Shown: positions 25,693 through 32,116, counted from the stretch's first letter. The stretch: DNA of 42,277 bases from a virus (IMGVR_UViG_3300021425_000066:1-42277); one strand, 5' to 3'. Notes: a model not told the origin generated them from the letters alone. Made by a program: numbers and translations.

Positions 25693-26817
25693 TTAAATTG
25701 CTTTCAAAATTATACAGTTATCATTTAAACGTGGCGATGCTTCAGATCCCTTTGAATTAATAGACGCAAAGGCCTTTGTTAATTTAGTTATAGCGTCAGT
25801 ACGTGTAAATGGTTTAAGCTGTTCATCCGGCTTACGCAATGTTTTACCATCAGTGGATTGAACATTTTTTATGGTTGAACCAGAAATCTCAAAGCCACTC
25901 GCTGTCGCTGTGAACCAAATGAGTTTTCGATATTTGGTATTAAAGACAAGAAGATTAGCTGCACCCACGATCTTTTCTGGATTAACAGAAACCAATTTGT
26001 ACTCAGACGATTCTCTTTTGTATTTAAGATCACGTATTTGACGAATTGCTGGTGTTTTCTTTTTAATGCGAATAGGAGCTACCCGCGTTGGCTGTGTTGC
26101 TGCACGTTCTACATCACTCAATAACGATTCATATGCCTTTATAATTTTCTTTTGAAACCTAACACCATATTTTTCTTTCGATTCTGAGGTTTTAGCCTCA
26201 GCTATGCGGCTTTCAATCCATGGTGTGACATAATGATTAAGGATTTTACGTGAAGTTTTATTAGCACGTATACGTTCATATAGATTAAAGTCTTCATTGA
26301 TGGCTTTGTTTTCGATAATATGATCTTCAAATAGATATTCTAAATCATAAAGTATATCATCTTGATCATCATACTTTCTAAGCTTCGTTGCAGTGGGCGT
26401 TGAAGCATCAAGCTTACGTTTTGCAATAGCGACTTTACCATTAACAAGAATATTTTTCATATACTCATCAACAAGAGATTGCTGACGTTCGTTTAATGAT
26501 AAACCCCGTTGGCTTAGTCTAATCATATAGACTGGATAAGACGCATAATGCTCAAGAGAAAGAGCTGTTATGCATGACATTTTATCTTTAGACCAACCTA
26601 AAACCTTAGCGTATGCCTGAAGAATTGGCACAAAGTCTTTCTTTTTGTCATACATATAATTATACCAATTAGTCGCATGAGCTAATTGTATATTTTGATC
26701 ATGTTCGCTTAGACCTAGAAAGTCCACATTTGAAAAATCTGGTTCAGTGCCAATGTATTTTGTATCGTACTTACGAGATAAACTTGACTTTACCTTTTTT
26801 GGTTTACGTGCTGCCAT
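25693..26817 (-). CDS. Unknown phage protein (374 aa)
   Basis: ATG 26817 has GGAG upstream and the promoter at 26842-26870 just before it. The N-terminus is basic (MAARKPKKVKSSLSRKY). Residues 45-75 hold NWYNYMYDKKKDFVPILQAYAKVLGW, residues 160-260 are helical and charged, and the C-terminal domain (GAANLLVFNTKYRKLIWFTATASGFEI, then GKTLRKPDE) looks beta-rich. No catalytic motif is evident. Its place ahead of gp33, gp59 and gp32 suggests a DNA-metabolism or transcription role. Confidence 0.7.
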   Translation of the reverse strand: MAARKPKKVKSSLSRKYDTKYIGTEPDFSNVDFLGLSEHDQNIQLAHATNWYNYMYDKKKDFVPILQAYAKVLGWSKDKMSCITALSLEHYASYPVYMIRLSQRGLSLNERQQSLVDEYMKNILVNGKVAIAKRKLDASTPTATKLRKYDDQDDILYDLEYLFEDHIIENKAINEDFNLYERIRANKTSRKILNHYVTPWIESRIAEAKTSESKEKYGVRFQKKIIKAYESLLSDVERAATQPTRVAPIRIKKKTPAIRQIRDLKYKRESSEYKLVSVNPEKIVGAANLLVFNTKYRKLIWFTATASGFEISGSTIKNVQSTDGKTLRKPDEQLKPFTRTDAITKLTKAFASINSKGSEASPRLNDNCIILKAI

Positions 26818-26841
26818 CAATAATCTCCATTCTATAATTAT

Positions 26842-26870
26842 ATTGTATACTAAAAAGGCAAAAAAGTAAA
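26842..26870 (-). promoter_or_regulatory. Sigma70-type phage promoter upstream of the 374-aa gene
   Basis: Minus strand: TTTACT (26870-26865, preceded by G to give GTTTAC), 17-bp spacer ending TTTTTAGTA, TACAAT (26847-26842). It shares the GTTTAC and TAGTA features with the promoter at 33880-33908. Confidence 0.75.
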
Positions 26871-26878
26871 CAGCTAAA

Positions 26879-27094
26879 TTACATTATTTTTGTAATTAGA
26901 TATCCAGCTAGAATAATAACAGCTGAAACCCCTAGCTCAAACCAATCAACGTTATCAATGTCTGTGAACTTACGAACGCTAGTTCCTATTTGAGTAATAA
27001 TGCTCGTTGAAGTTCGAAGGTAAAGTAAAAATCCAACTACGATAAATGTAAATCCAATATAATTTGTTATGATATCAAAAACGGTAGCAATCAT
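26879..27094 (-). CDS. Candidate holin (71 aa, two membrane segments)
   Basis: Two hydrophobic helices, at about residues 10-27 (YIGFTFIVVGFLLYLRTS) and 53-70 (GVSAVIILAGYLITKIM). The start overlaps the stop of the M15 endolysin (ATGA at 27091-27094). Small size, two membrane passes and coupling to an endolysin are the usual marks of a class II holin. The short C-terminus (KIM) is less charged than in many holins, so another membrane role is possible. Confidence 0.55.
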   Translation of the reverse strand: MIATVFDIITNYIGFTFIVVGFLLYLRTSTSIITQIGTSVRKFTDIDNVDWFELGVSAVIILAGYLITKIM

Positions 27095-27552
27095 TCTGAA
27101 ATTCCTTTTGTATATGTTGCTTTGCCATTCGCAAAGGTGGCTGTTAGAACATCGTTACGTAAACCAAAGGGACGATACGATACGTGAATCCATCCTGAGT
27201 TAGTCACATATGGTTTATAGCCTTCAAGAATAAGCTGATCAAACTCTAGATTATCTCTAATCCATGTTGCCACCTCACGGTTATCTACACCTGGCACTTC
27301 AAAGTCTGCGGCTTGGGCAGAACAATGTTGTGAACGCGTAGATCCACCCAGCTTAGCATTTAGCTCTGGGCTTCTATAGCCTGATGAGACGGTGACTGGA
27401 CCAAACTTTTCACGTACAGGCTGTAGTACATTAGTACAAAGATCTTTTATGTCATTGATTAGACCAGACGGTACACTATTGTCAATTCCATGGCGAGTGG
27501 CGGTTTGAGATTTTTCAAACTCATCTAGCCAAAAGTTTGCAGATAATTTCAT
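27091..27552 (-). CDS. M15-family peptidase endolysin (VanY/L-alanyl-D-glutamate type, 153 aa)
   Basis: A complete zinc peptidase M15 pattern: SSGYRSPELNAKLGG near residue 57, STRSQHCSAQAADFEVPG with His76 and Asp83, and GWIHVSY with His123. These residues bind zinc in M15 enzymes that cut peptide cross-links in peptidoglycan. There is no signal peptide, which fits holin-dependent release. The length is typical of single-domain phage endolysins. It precedes and overlaps the two-helix candidate holin. Confidence 0.9.
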   Translation of the reverse strand: MKLSANFWLDEFEKSQTATRHGIDNSVPSGLINDIKDLCTNVLQPVREKFGPVTVSSGYRSPELNAKLGGSTRSQHCSAQAADFEVPGVDNREVATWIRDNLEFDQLILEGYKPYVTNSGWIHVSYRPFGLRNDVLTATFANGKATYTKGISE

Positions 27553-27555
27553 TTT

Positions 27556-28200
27556 TTACTCCGGTACAAAAATATCATCGCGCATAATCCGTTTAGTGCG
27601 CATATAAGAAAATTCATTTTCTACCCAACGTCGAAAGTTACTATCGCCGAGAGGCCTAAACTGTAAATCGCTAAATCCTGGAATAAGTCCTTTATTTTCT
27701 AGAACAATAATTGGCCTACAGCGATCAATAGTATTTATAGCGCCAGCTAAGGCTTCAGCCTCAAAACCTTCAATGTCTAGCCAAATAAGAGAGCAATCGT
27801 CAAGATATAGATTATCAATTGAGATTAATTCAATTTGACCGTTTTCGTCGTTTGAAATGCCGGTAGCGCCTGAATTATTTTCTTCGGTAAACGATACAGA
27901 AGCAGAAGTGGCTTCTGCACCAAGGCCCATTTGATGTAGTGTTACATTATTAGCTTTATGCTTCTTAATATTCTTTTTAGCTAGCTTATGAATTTCAGGA
28001 ATTGGCTCGAACGTGATTACGTTTTCATATTGCTCAGCTAATTTAATTGGAAAGTATCCACAGTTGGCACCGGCTTGAACTACTGTGCCTTTGCCCTTAG
28101 TTAGACTATAGATAAATTCTTGCTTTTGCTTCCATTCATACTCAATGGCTTGAGCTACCTTTTCTTCGTTTTTTGGGTAATGAAATCCGTTATATAACAT
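27556..28200 (-). CDS. FkbM-family SAM-dependent methyltransferase (214 aa)
   Basis: The Rossmann motif I reads VVQAGANCGYFPIKLAEQY (residues 40-58), followed by ITFEPIPE with the acidic residue that holds SAM ribose, and the FkbM hallmark IWLDIEGFEAEALAGA (residues 139-154) and PIIVLENKG. FkbM enzymes O-methylate sugars or polyketides. In phages they may modify glycans on virions or host surface. It is coupled to the 90-aa gene (TAATG) and stands next to the lysis genes. Confidence 0.88.
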   Translation of the reverse strand: MLYNGFHYPKNEEKVAQAIEYEWKQKQEFIYSLTKGKGTVVQAGANCGYFPIKLAEQYENVITFEPIPEIHKLAKKNIKKHKANNVTLHQMGLGAEATSASVSFTEENNSGATGISNDENGQIELISIDNLYLDDCSLIWLDIEGFEAEALAGAINTIDRCRPIIVLENKGLIPGFSDLQFRPLGDSNFRRWVENEFSYMRTKRIMRDDIFVPE

Positions 28201-28472
28201 TATGAAAATACCTTAAAAATTAGTTTGCGGTCTATGACAATAGTGGAAGATTGTGCCGTGGCCATATTTATTACCTTCAGGTCTGCACGGCTAGAGGTTT
28301 TAGAATACGTAATCTCGTTGACAAGGAATAGACTTCCCTGTTCAGGGCCATGGAAACGTACAAAGCTTCCGGTCGTGATTGTGGAATCGATATCGTCATC
28401 GTCGTCACCTTCACGGAGATCACGCATCCAATCATTCATTTCTTCATCAGTCATTTCATGGGGATCACACAT
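28200..28472 (-). CDS. Small acidic protein of unknown function (90 aa)
   Basis: An acidic, Asp-rich N-terminal third (LREGDDDDDIDSTI) followed by a compact beta-like part (FVRFHGPEQGSLFLVNEI, then VINMATAQSSTIVIDRKLIFKVF). I do not recognise the family. It has overlaps or direct junctions with both neighbours, so it belongs to one transcription unit with the methyltransferase. Confidence 0.65.
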   Translation of the reverse strand: MCDPHEMTDEEMNDWMRDLREGDDDDDIDSTITTGSFVRFHGPEQGSLFLVNEITYSKTSSRADLKVINMATAQSSTIVIDRKLIFKVFS

Positions 28473-28715
28473 CTAATCATTATCTCCTATTGCCTCCATA
28501 TGATAAGGGTCAAATGGTCCATCGCTAAACGCATTCTTAAATGCTAATATGTCGTGTGCCATGCCCGTGACGATCACGTCTGGTCCCTTTGGGTCTATCA
28601 GTTCCAGCTGAAGTTTATATTGATTCAAAATGTCAAACAAATCCTGCGCGAGGAGGGTTTCATCTCGTATAATAAACCTCAATCTAAATTTTATCATAGA
28701 TATATATTTTATCAT
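28473..28715 (-). CDS. Unknown small protein with duplicated start region (80 aa)
   Basis: Two in-frame ATGs, at 28715 and 28697, lie in an 18-bp tandem repeat and give MIKYIS then MIKFRLRF. The upstream one forms ATGA with the previous stop and is used here; the downstream one gives 74 aa. The body contains IIRDETLLAQDLFDILNQYKLQLEL and GPDVIVTGMAHDILAFKNAF. Function unknown. Confidence 0.6.
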   Translation of the reverse strand: MIKYISMIKFRLRFIIRDETLLAQDLFDILNQYKLQLELIDPKGPDVIVTGMAHDILAFKNAFSDGPFDPYHMEAIGDND

Positions 28716-28723
28716 AGATATAT
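28689..28723 (-). repeat. Tandem 18-bp repeat over the translation start (2 copies)
   Basis: The unit TTTTATCATAGATATATA (plus strand) occurs at 28689-28706 and again from 28707, lacking only the final match base. It duplicates the ATG and six codons in frame. Confidence 0.8.
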
Positions 28724-28924
28724 GTATCCTTTGTAAGTTACGCCATTTGTCATGACATCCATACAAGCCTTATTGCCATCATAGTATGATATAATTTCTG
28801 CGTAGATGTCTTTATCAGCTTCACTAATTTTCATCACAGCTTCAACCATATCGGCATATGTTACTTTACCAGCACCAGCCTGAATTGGTTCACCATTTTC
28901 ATTATCAATTCTATACAGTCCCAT
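28712..28924 (-). CDS. Unknown small protein (70 aa)
   Basis: The ATG at 28924 (MGLYRIDNENG) is preceded by AAGGA at good spacing, better than the in-frame TTG at 28945. It contains GAGKVTYADMVEAVMKISEADKDIYAEIISYY. A TATAAATA box lies at 28949-28956. No family recognised; the stop overlaps the next ATG. Confidence 0.6.
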   Translation of the reverse strand: MGLYRIDNENGEPIQAGAGKVTYADMVEAVMKISEADKDIYAEIISYYDGNKACMDVMTNGVTYKGYIYL

Positions 28925-28948
28925 AATATAATCCTTATTTGTCAATTA

Positions 28949-28956
28949 TATTTATA
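28949..28956 (-). promoter_or_regulatory. TATAAATA box, possible late promoter
   Basis: A perfect minus-strand TATAAATA 25 bp before the 70-aa gene. The surrounding DNA is very AT-rich (a TATATA run), so chance occurrence is more likely than for the other boxes. Confidence 0.45.
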
Positions 28957-28968
28957 TATAAAATATTT

Positions 28969-29262
28969 TTACGCTATTCTTTCCTGCAGTGACACCATCT
29001 GCTTTGCACTAATCGGACTTGGTTTAATGGATGGATCTGCACACCACTCACGAATGAGATATGCCAGATGGCCATAATATGTATCGATTGGGTCTTTATG
29101 ACATAGGACACTTGCCATGACCATAAACTCGTGAGGCGTAAACCGGTCACTGCGTAGAGTACGAAGCTCGCGATAGTTGTTGAGTCCCATAACCCTTGAG
29201 AGGTTGATGTCCTCATTACGCTTGGTCCAGCGCTGTTGCGTTTTGCGTCTTGATCTAATCAT
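28969..29262 (-). CDS. Unknown basic protein (97 aa)
   Basis: The ATG at 29262 overlaps the stop of the SprT-like gene (TAATG). The N-terminus is very basic (MIRSRRKTQQRWTKRNEDIN), followed by helical segments (FTPHEFMVMASVLCHKDPID, then YYGHLAYLIREW). GC content is higher than in the AT-rich genes around 25000-28000. DNA or RNA binding is suggested by charge only. Confidence 0.65.
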   Translation of the reverse strand: MIRSRRKTQQRWTKRNEDINLSRVMGLNNYRELRTLRSDRFTPHEFMVMASVLCHKDPIDTYYGHLAYLIREWCADPSIKPSPISAKQMVSLQERIA

Positions 29263-29876
29263 TATATAACTCCCTTTGCTGCTCGGACCTTTTCCATCCG
29301 AGTACGATTTGCTAACCATTGCTCATAGGTCTTGGGCTTTTTCTCAGCGCCAACCTGTAGCTTACCTTTCTTAAACTCGGCCAATAAAATATCATGGTCC
29401 TCATCGCTCATAAACTCTTTGACAAGATCAAGGAGACAGTTACGGAACGTACGACCATGGTGCAGGTTGCCAGCCATGTGTGCCATCTCATGGATTACTG
29501 TATAGAGCATCATGGCACCACATAACTCAGTAGTAGAAATCTTCAGCTCACGGTTATAGTAGAACGCCTCACCTGCATACCGATTAGACCGTGTAGGGAT
29601 GACCTTAATAGGACGGTTGAAATATTGTGAACCAATCTTTGGCCTATGGCCTGCAAAGACCTCACTCTTCTGGATACGATCTACCAGGGCTTGGACGTCT
29701 TCGATTGAGTTCATGCGATAGTTAGTGGTGAACTGATTCTCTGCATGGTGCTCAGCCAGATAGACTTTGGCCTTCTCAGAATCACGTGTACGGCTACCCT
29801 TGTTTTGCTTGGAAGAAAACTTCAAGCAGTAGGTGTTATACTCAAGATCCAATATGCCGCCTTCAATCTGTCTCAT
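29262..29876 (-). CDS. SprT-like zinc metallopeptidase-fold protein (204 aa)
   Basis: From the ATG at 29876, residues 125-145 read LYTVIHEMAHMAGNLHHGRTF: HExxH (His129, Glu130, His133) plus His140, the SprT/SPRTN-like arrangement HExxH-x6-H. SprT-type proteins cut DNA-bound proteins or act as peptidases. An AGxAFYYNRELKIS-like strand (GEAFYYNRELKISTTEL) precedes the motif, as in the family. A stronger GC bias than its neighbours suggests separate acquisition. The unit is driven by the operator-linked promoter at 29915-29943. Confidence 0.8.
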   Translation of the reverse strand: MRQIEGGILDLEYNTYCLKFSSKQNKGSRTRDSEKAKVYLAEHHAENQFTTNYRMNSIEDVQALVDRIQKSEVFAGHRPKIGSQYFNRPIKVIPTRSNRYAGEAFYYNRELKISTTELCGAMMLYTVIHEMAHMAGNLHHGRTFRNCLLDLVKEFMSDEDHDILLAEFKKGKLQVGAEKKPKTYEQWLANRTRMEKVRAAKGVI

Positions 29877-29914
29877 TCCACACTCTTCCAATCATCAATA
29901 CTTATTATAGGTAT

Positions 29915-29943
29915 ATCCTATCATAAAACGTCGGGTTTGTAAA
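29915..29943 (-). promoter_or_regulatory. Operator-linked sigma70-type promoter (for SprT-like gene)
   Basis: Minus strand: TTTACA (29943-29938, with a preceding G), 17-bp spacer AACCCGACGTTTTATGA, TAGGAT (29920-29915). The spacer and -10 are identical to the promoter at 30200-30228. A 16-bp palindrome lies 21 bp upstream of the -35. GGGTTT and AACCC flanking the -35 could also pair in RNA. Confidence 0.75.
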
Positions 29944-29964
29944 CCCCTATAATGTATTTTTTAG

Positions 29965-29980
29965 ATTACAAATGTGTAAT
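29965..29980. promoter_or_regulatory. 16-bp palindromic operator-like site (copy 1)
   Basis: ATTACAAATGTGTAAT: half-sites ATTACA and TGTAAT around a 4-bp centre. It overlaps the stop codon of the 66-aa gene and lies upstream of the 29915-29943 promoter in an activator-like position. Confidence 0.6.
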
Positions 29981-30166
29981 CGAAAGGAAGGAATATTTAT
30001 TTTCAAAATCGTTAAGAAGGTGATTTGGAATATATGAAATGATATTAATGGTATGTGTTAGATTTTCGTATGAAATAATTTGGAGTTGATTTTCGATGAT
30101 AAAATCGAAGATTTCGGTAGGAGTTGAAGATGGTTGAATATGGAATGAAATTTTTGTGGTAGACAT
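29966..30166 (-). CDS. Small orphan protein between two operator sites (66 aa)
   Basis: ATG 30166 with AGAGGA upstream. The sequence runs MSTTKISFHIQPSSTPTEIF, DFIIENQLQIISYENL and NIISYIPNHLLNDFENKYSF, suggesting an alternating beta-alpha-beta fold. No family recognised. It has its own operator-linked promoter (30200-30228) and its end overlaps operator copy 1, so it is a fair candidate for the regulator of the cluster, though no DNA-binding motif is evident. Confidence 0.6.
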   Translation of the reverse strand: MSTTKISFHIQPSSTPTEIFDFIIENQLQIISYENLTHTINIISYIPNHLLNDFENKYSFLSITHL

Positions 30167-30199
30167 AATATTTAATATTTCCTCTTTGATTATGTTCTT

Positions 30200-30228
30200 A
30201 TCCTATCATAAAACGTCGGGTTTGTAAA
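30200..30228 (-). promoter_or_regulatory. Operator-linked sigma70-type promoter (for 66-aa gene)
   Basis: Minus strand: TTTACA (30228-30223), the same 17-bp spacer AACCCGACGTTTTATGA, TAGGAT (30205-30200). The palindrome at 30249-30264 lies exactly 20 bp upstream of the -35, and the gap holds TGCATTTT. Confidence 0.75.
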
Positions 30229-30248
30229 TAGGTAAAATGCATTTTTTT

Positions 30249-30264
30249 ATTACAAATTTGTAAT
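30249..30264. promoter_or_regulatory. 16-bp perfect palindrome shared by two divergent promoters (copy 2)
   Basis: ATTACAAATTTGTAAT is a perfect inverted repeat. It is 20 bp from the -35 of the leftward promoter and 20 bp from the -35 of the rightward one, an exactly symmetric arrangement. Confidence 0.7.
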
Positions 30265-30284
30265 CTTTCTAGGTGCATTTTTTG

Positions 30285-30313
30285 TGTACAATCGATGTGG
30301 TTTGGTTTATAAT
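30285..30313 (+). promoter_or_regulatory. Sigma70-type promoter for the YqiA-like hydrolase gene
   Basis: Plus strand: TGTACA (30285-30290), 17-bp spacer, TATAAT (30308-30313), then a leader with AGAAAGGA before the ATG at 30337. TGCATTTTTTG precedes the -35, mirroring the leftward promoter. Confidence 0.8.
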
Positions 30314-30336
30314 CTATATATAGAAAGGATACTGGT

Positions 30337-30882
30337 ATGGTCAATCTTTTATACATTCATGGTTTTGGTAGTGAGTATAAACAAAACAGTGATAAGATAA
30401 AAGCTATTGAAGAGTATGGTTTTAAAGTACATGGATTTACAATCGATTACACTCTTCCTAAGAAAAATTTAATCTCAATGCTCAAGTTTTTCATTCGTGA
30501 AAATAATATTGATTGTATTATCGGAACTTCTATGGGTGGTCATCTAGCCTTAGAAGTTGCCAATGAGCTTTCTATTCCAGTCGTTGCAATCAATCCTGCT
30601 ATTCAACCATATAAAACTTTAAAGGCTGGTAAGCATATTCATCATGTTACTGGTAAAGAGTTTTATCTAAAACAGACTACAGTTGATTCTTATACAGACG
30701 TTACTCATCAAGCAAAAGCTCTTATTGTTTTAAATATGGATGATGATGTGATTTGTCCAAAAGACACAATATATAAATACTCTCAGTATTATAAAATCGA
30801 AAAGCTTAGCTCTGGTGGTCACCGCTGTGATAATATCTTAAAAGCTATGCCATCGATTGTAAACTTTTTCAATCATGAGTAG
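30337..30882 (+). CDS. YqiA/UPF0227-like alpha/beta hydrolase (181 aa)
   Basis: The fold starts LLYIHGFGSEYKQ. The nucleophile elbow is IIGTSMGGHLAL with Ser65; the acid is probably in LIVLNMDDDVI (Asp135-137) and the base is His162 in SSGGHRCDNI. This matches small YqiA-type esterases. The substrate in infection is unknown. It is the first gene of a plus-strand pair and has its own consensus promoter next to a shared operator. Confidence 0.85.
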   Translation: MVNLLYIHGFGSEYKQNSDKIKAIEEYGFKVHGFTIDYTLPKKNLISMLKFFIRENNIDCIIGTSMGGHLALEVANELSIPVVAINPAIQPYKTLKAGKHIHHVTGKEFYLKQTTVDSYTDVTHQAKALIVLNMDDDVICPKDTIYKYSQYYKIEKLSSGGHRCDNILKAMPSIVNFFNHE

Positions 30883-30887
30883 ATCTA

Positions 30888-31508
30888 ATGAAAACATTCC
30901 AGTCATATCTAAAAGAGTCCTTTACGAATTATATCGATAAAGGATTAAATACTGATCAGCGAACTCCTGAATTAGCAAAAGACATATTAGATATTCTACA
31001 ATTCTCATATAAAGATATTGGCGGAATAAAGGGATCAGGATTTAATTCTGCTGAAGATATGATTGCAAACGTTCCATTCTGGAAAATAGATCGACATCCA
31101 GATACAGGAAAAATTTCTTCTGCAGTTCTCTATAAAGATAAAGGTGGTAGAAAATTAGTCGCTATTGGTGGTGACGGATCTAAACGCAGTAAAGATAAAA
31201 TCATGGATGTATTTAGATCTGAATTGGGTCGATCATATAGCGAAAAAAGTAAAAGCGCGTTGGGTTTACTTATTAAAGTATTAGGTGATAACATCAAAAG
31301 CTTTTTAATTAAGCCAGAAAATGCAGGAAAGATTCTTAAAAAAGAAGTAACGCCAATAAGTAATATGGATAATACAGATTTGCCTCAAGACGCGCAAATG
31401 ACATTGTCTAAATATCCATGGATTAAAGACTATGGTTATTTACGTGACATTGGTGGTACACAAACATTTAAAGTTTTATTAGGAACGACTAATATTAATA
31501 TAAAATAG
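30888..31508 (+). CDS. Unknown protein with capsid-targeting-like N-terminus (206 aa)
   Basis: It starts MKTFQSYLKESF, close to the MKTYQEFIAEA capsid-targeting sequence of T4 internal proteins. The body holds DIGGIKGSGFNSAEDMIANVPFWKIDRHP, then AVLYKDKGGRKLVAIGGDGS, a pattern I recall from unknown proteins of marine T4-like phages. No catalytic motif is certain. Its TAG stop merges into the first copy of the tmRNA-end repeat. It might be injected with DNA if the N-terminus works as in T4. Confidence 0.7.
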   Translation: MKTFQSYLKESFTNYIDKGLNTDQRTPELAKDILDILQFSYKDIGGIKGSGFNSAEDMIANVPFWKIDRHPDTGKISSAVLYKDKGGRKLVAIGGDGSKRSKDKIMDVFRSELGRSYSEKSKSALGLLIKVLGDNIKSFLIKPENAGKILKKEVTPISNMDNTDLPQDAQMTLSKYPWIKDYGYLRDIGGTQTFKVLLGTTNINIK

Positions 31509-31539
31509 GCCCGTTCTGTTTCGAGGTGGAACCCATACC
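31508..31539. repeat. 32-bp direct repeat matching the tmRNA 3' end (copy A)
   Basis: It begins GGCCCGTTCTGTTTCGAGGT and matches 31801-31832 at 31 of 32 positions. Copy B is the 3' part of the tmRNA coding piece. Copy A lies between the stop of the 206-aa gene and the end of the 72-aa gene. Confidence 0.85.
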
Positions 31540-31546
31540 TTATGGA

Positions 31547-31765
31547 TTATTTGTTACTTACAAAAGAATTCATTTTGTTGCAAAGTTCAGCAATATCTTC
31601 AAATGATGGAAAGTTAGGCTGAGTAGGAAATACTGGACTTTCTCCTGCATCTTTCTCAGCATGATATTTTTCGTTCATTTGTTGTAACTTAGCATGATAC
31701 TCTTCTATAAGAAATGTTTTAGCTTCCATAAGCATGGAAAATCTAAGTTCATATGGATTTGACAT
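31547..31765 (-). CDS. Small phage protein of unknown function (72 aa)
   Basis: ATG 31765 with CAGGAG upstream. The sequence MSNPYELRFSMLMEAKTFLI followed by EEYHAKLQQMNEKYHAEKD is helical; the end has FPSFEDIAELCNKMNSFV. Proteins starting MSNP(Y/F)E(L/I)RF are familiar from T4-like phages, function unknown. It is bracketed by the two copies of the tmRNA-end repeat. Confidence 0.75.
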   Translation of the reverse strand: MSNPYELRFSMLMEAKTFLIEEYHAKLQQMNEKYHAEKDAGESPVFPTQPNFPSFEDIAELCNKMNSFVSNK

Positions 31766-31800
31766 AATAATCTCCTGTGTGTAATGTGTGTGTCAAATTG

Positions 31801-31832
31801 GGCCCGTTCTGTTTCGAGGTGGAGCCCATACC
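31801..31832. repeat. 32-bp direct repeat, tmRNA 3' end (copy B)
   Basis: On the minus strand this is the end of the tmRNA coding piece, including CCTCGAAACAG, which pairs with the acceptor piece. One mismatch (G for A) separates it from copy A. Confidence 0.85.
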
Positions 31833-32034
31833 CAAGCTACTTACGCAGCAATTGCCAGTTCGACTGGCGAGTTGTCGTTTGCACTTGTCAAACTTGGCTT
31901 TTAACGAAGCCACTCGGTTACCTCTTCGCATCTAATCACGTCCGTCGATCCTAATTCACCCCCATAGTTTTGGTGGAGGTGGAGGGAATCGCACCCTCGT
32001 CCGATCCATGCGTTGAATTGCCTCAACAGTAACA
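31801..32034 (-). ncRNA. ssrA: Two-piece (circularly permuted) tmRNA, tag ANDNSPVELAIAA
   Basis: Transcribed leftward, the acceptor piece comes first: CTGTTGAGG (32029-32021), a T-arm GAGGG-TGCGATT-CCCTC (31998-31982), CACCTCC (31981-31975), discriminator A and encoded CCA (31973-31971). After a 7-nt spacer comes the coding piece, starting GGGGGTG (31963-31957), which pairs over 7 bp with CACCTCC and includes the G3-U70 wobble that marks alanine charging. AGGATCGACGG follows, as in tmRNA. The tag frame runs from GCA (31882) to TAA (31841): ANDNSPVELAIAA. The end CCTCGAAACAG pairs with CTGTTGAGG with a 2-nt bulge, rejoining the pieces. It rescues stalled ribosomes. The ANDN start resembles alphaproteobacterial tags. 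Ends are approximate. Confidence 0.92.
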
Positions 32035-32039
32035 TACCA

Positions 32040-32047
32040 TATTTATC
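32040..32047 (-). promoter_or_regulatory. Late-like box GATAAATA ahead of tmRNA
   Basis: It differs from TATAAATA in the first base only. Predicted start near 32034, just before the pairing strand of the acceptor piece. A matching GATAAATA faces the other way at 32068-32075. Confidence 0.45.
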
Positions 32048-32067
32048 AATCTTAAGACTATGAAAAT

Positions 32068-32075
32068 GATAAATA
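32068..32075 (+). promoter_or_regulatory. Late-like box GATAAATA ahead of the 98-aa gene
   Basis: Plus-strand counterpart of the box at 32040-32047, back to back with it; same first-base mismatch. It precedes the plus-strand membrane-protein pair. Confidence 0.4.
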
Positions 32076-32116
32076 CAATCAGAATATATATTTAATTTAA
32101 AATAAGGCACAAATGA

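Noticed and set aside
26878-26896. ATTACA and TGTAAT half-sites near the 26842 promoter
   Set aside because: The halves are 7 bp apart instead of 4 and lie in the end of a coding gene, so they do not match the operator layout.
30181-30336. Possibility that the repeated promoter region is a replication origin or CRISPR-like array
   Set aside because: The repeats are explained by -35/-10 elements and palindromes; there is no regular spacer structure.
31508-31832. Idea that the repeats mark prophage integration of this phage into a host ssrA
   Set aside because: No integrase is visible here and T4-like phages are lytic; both repeat copies lie inside the phage.
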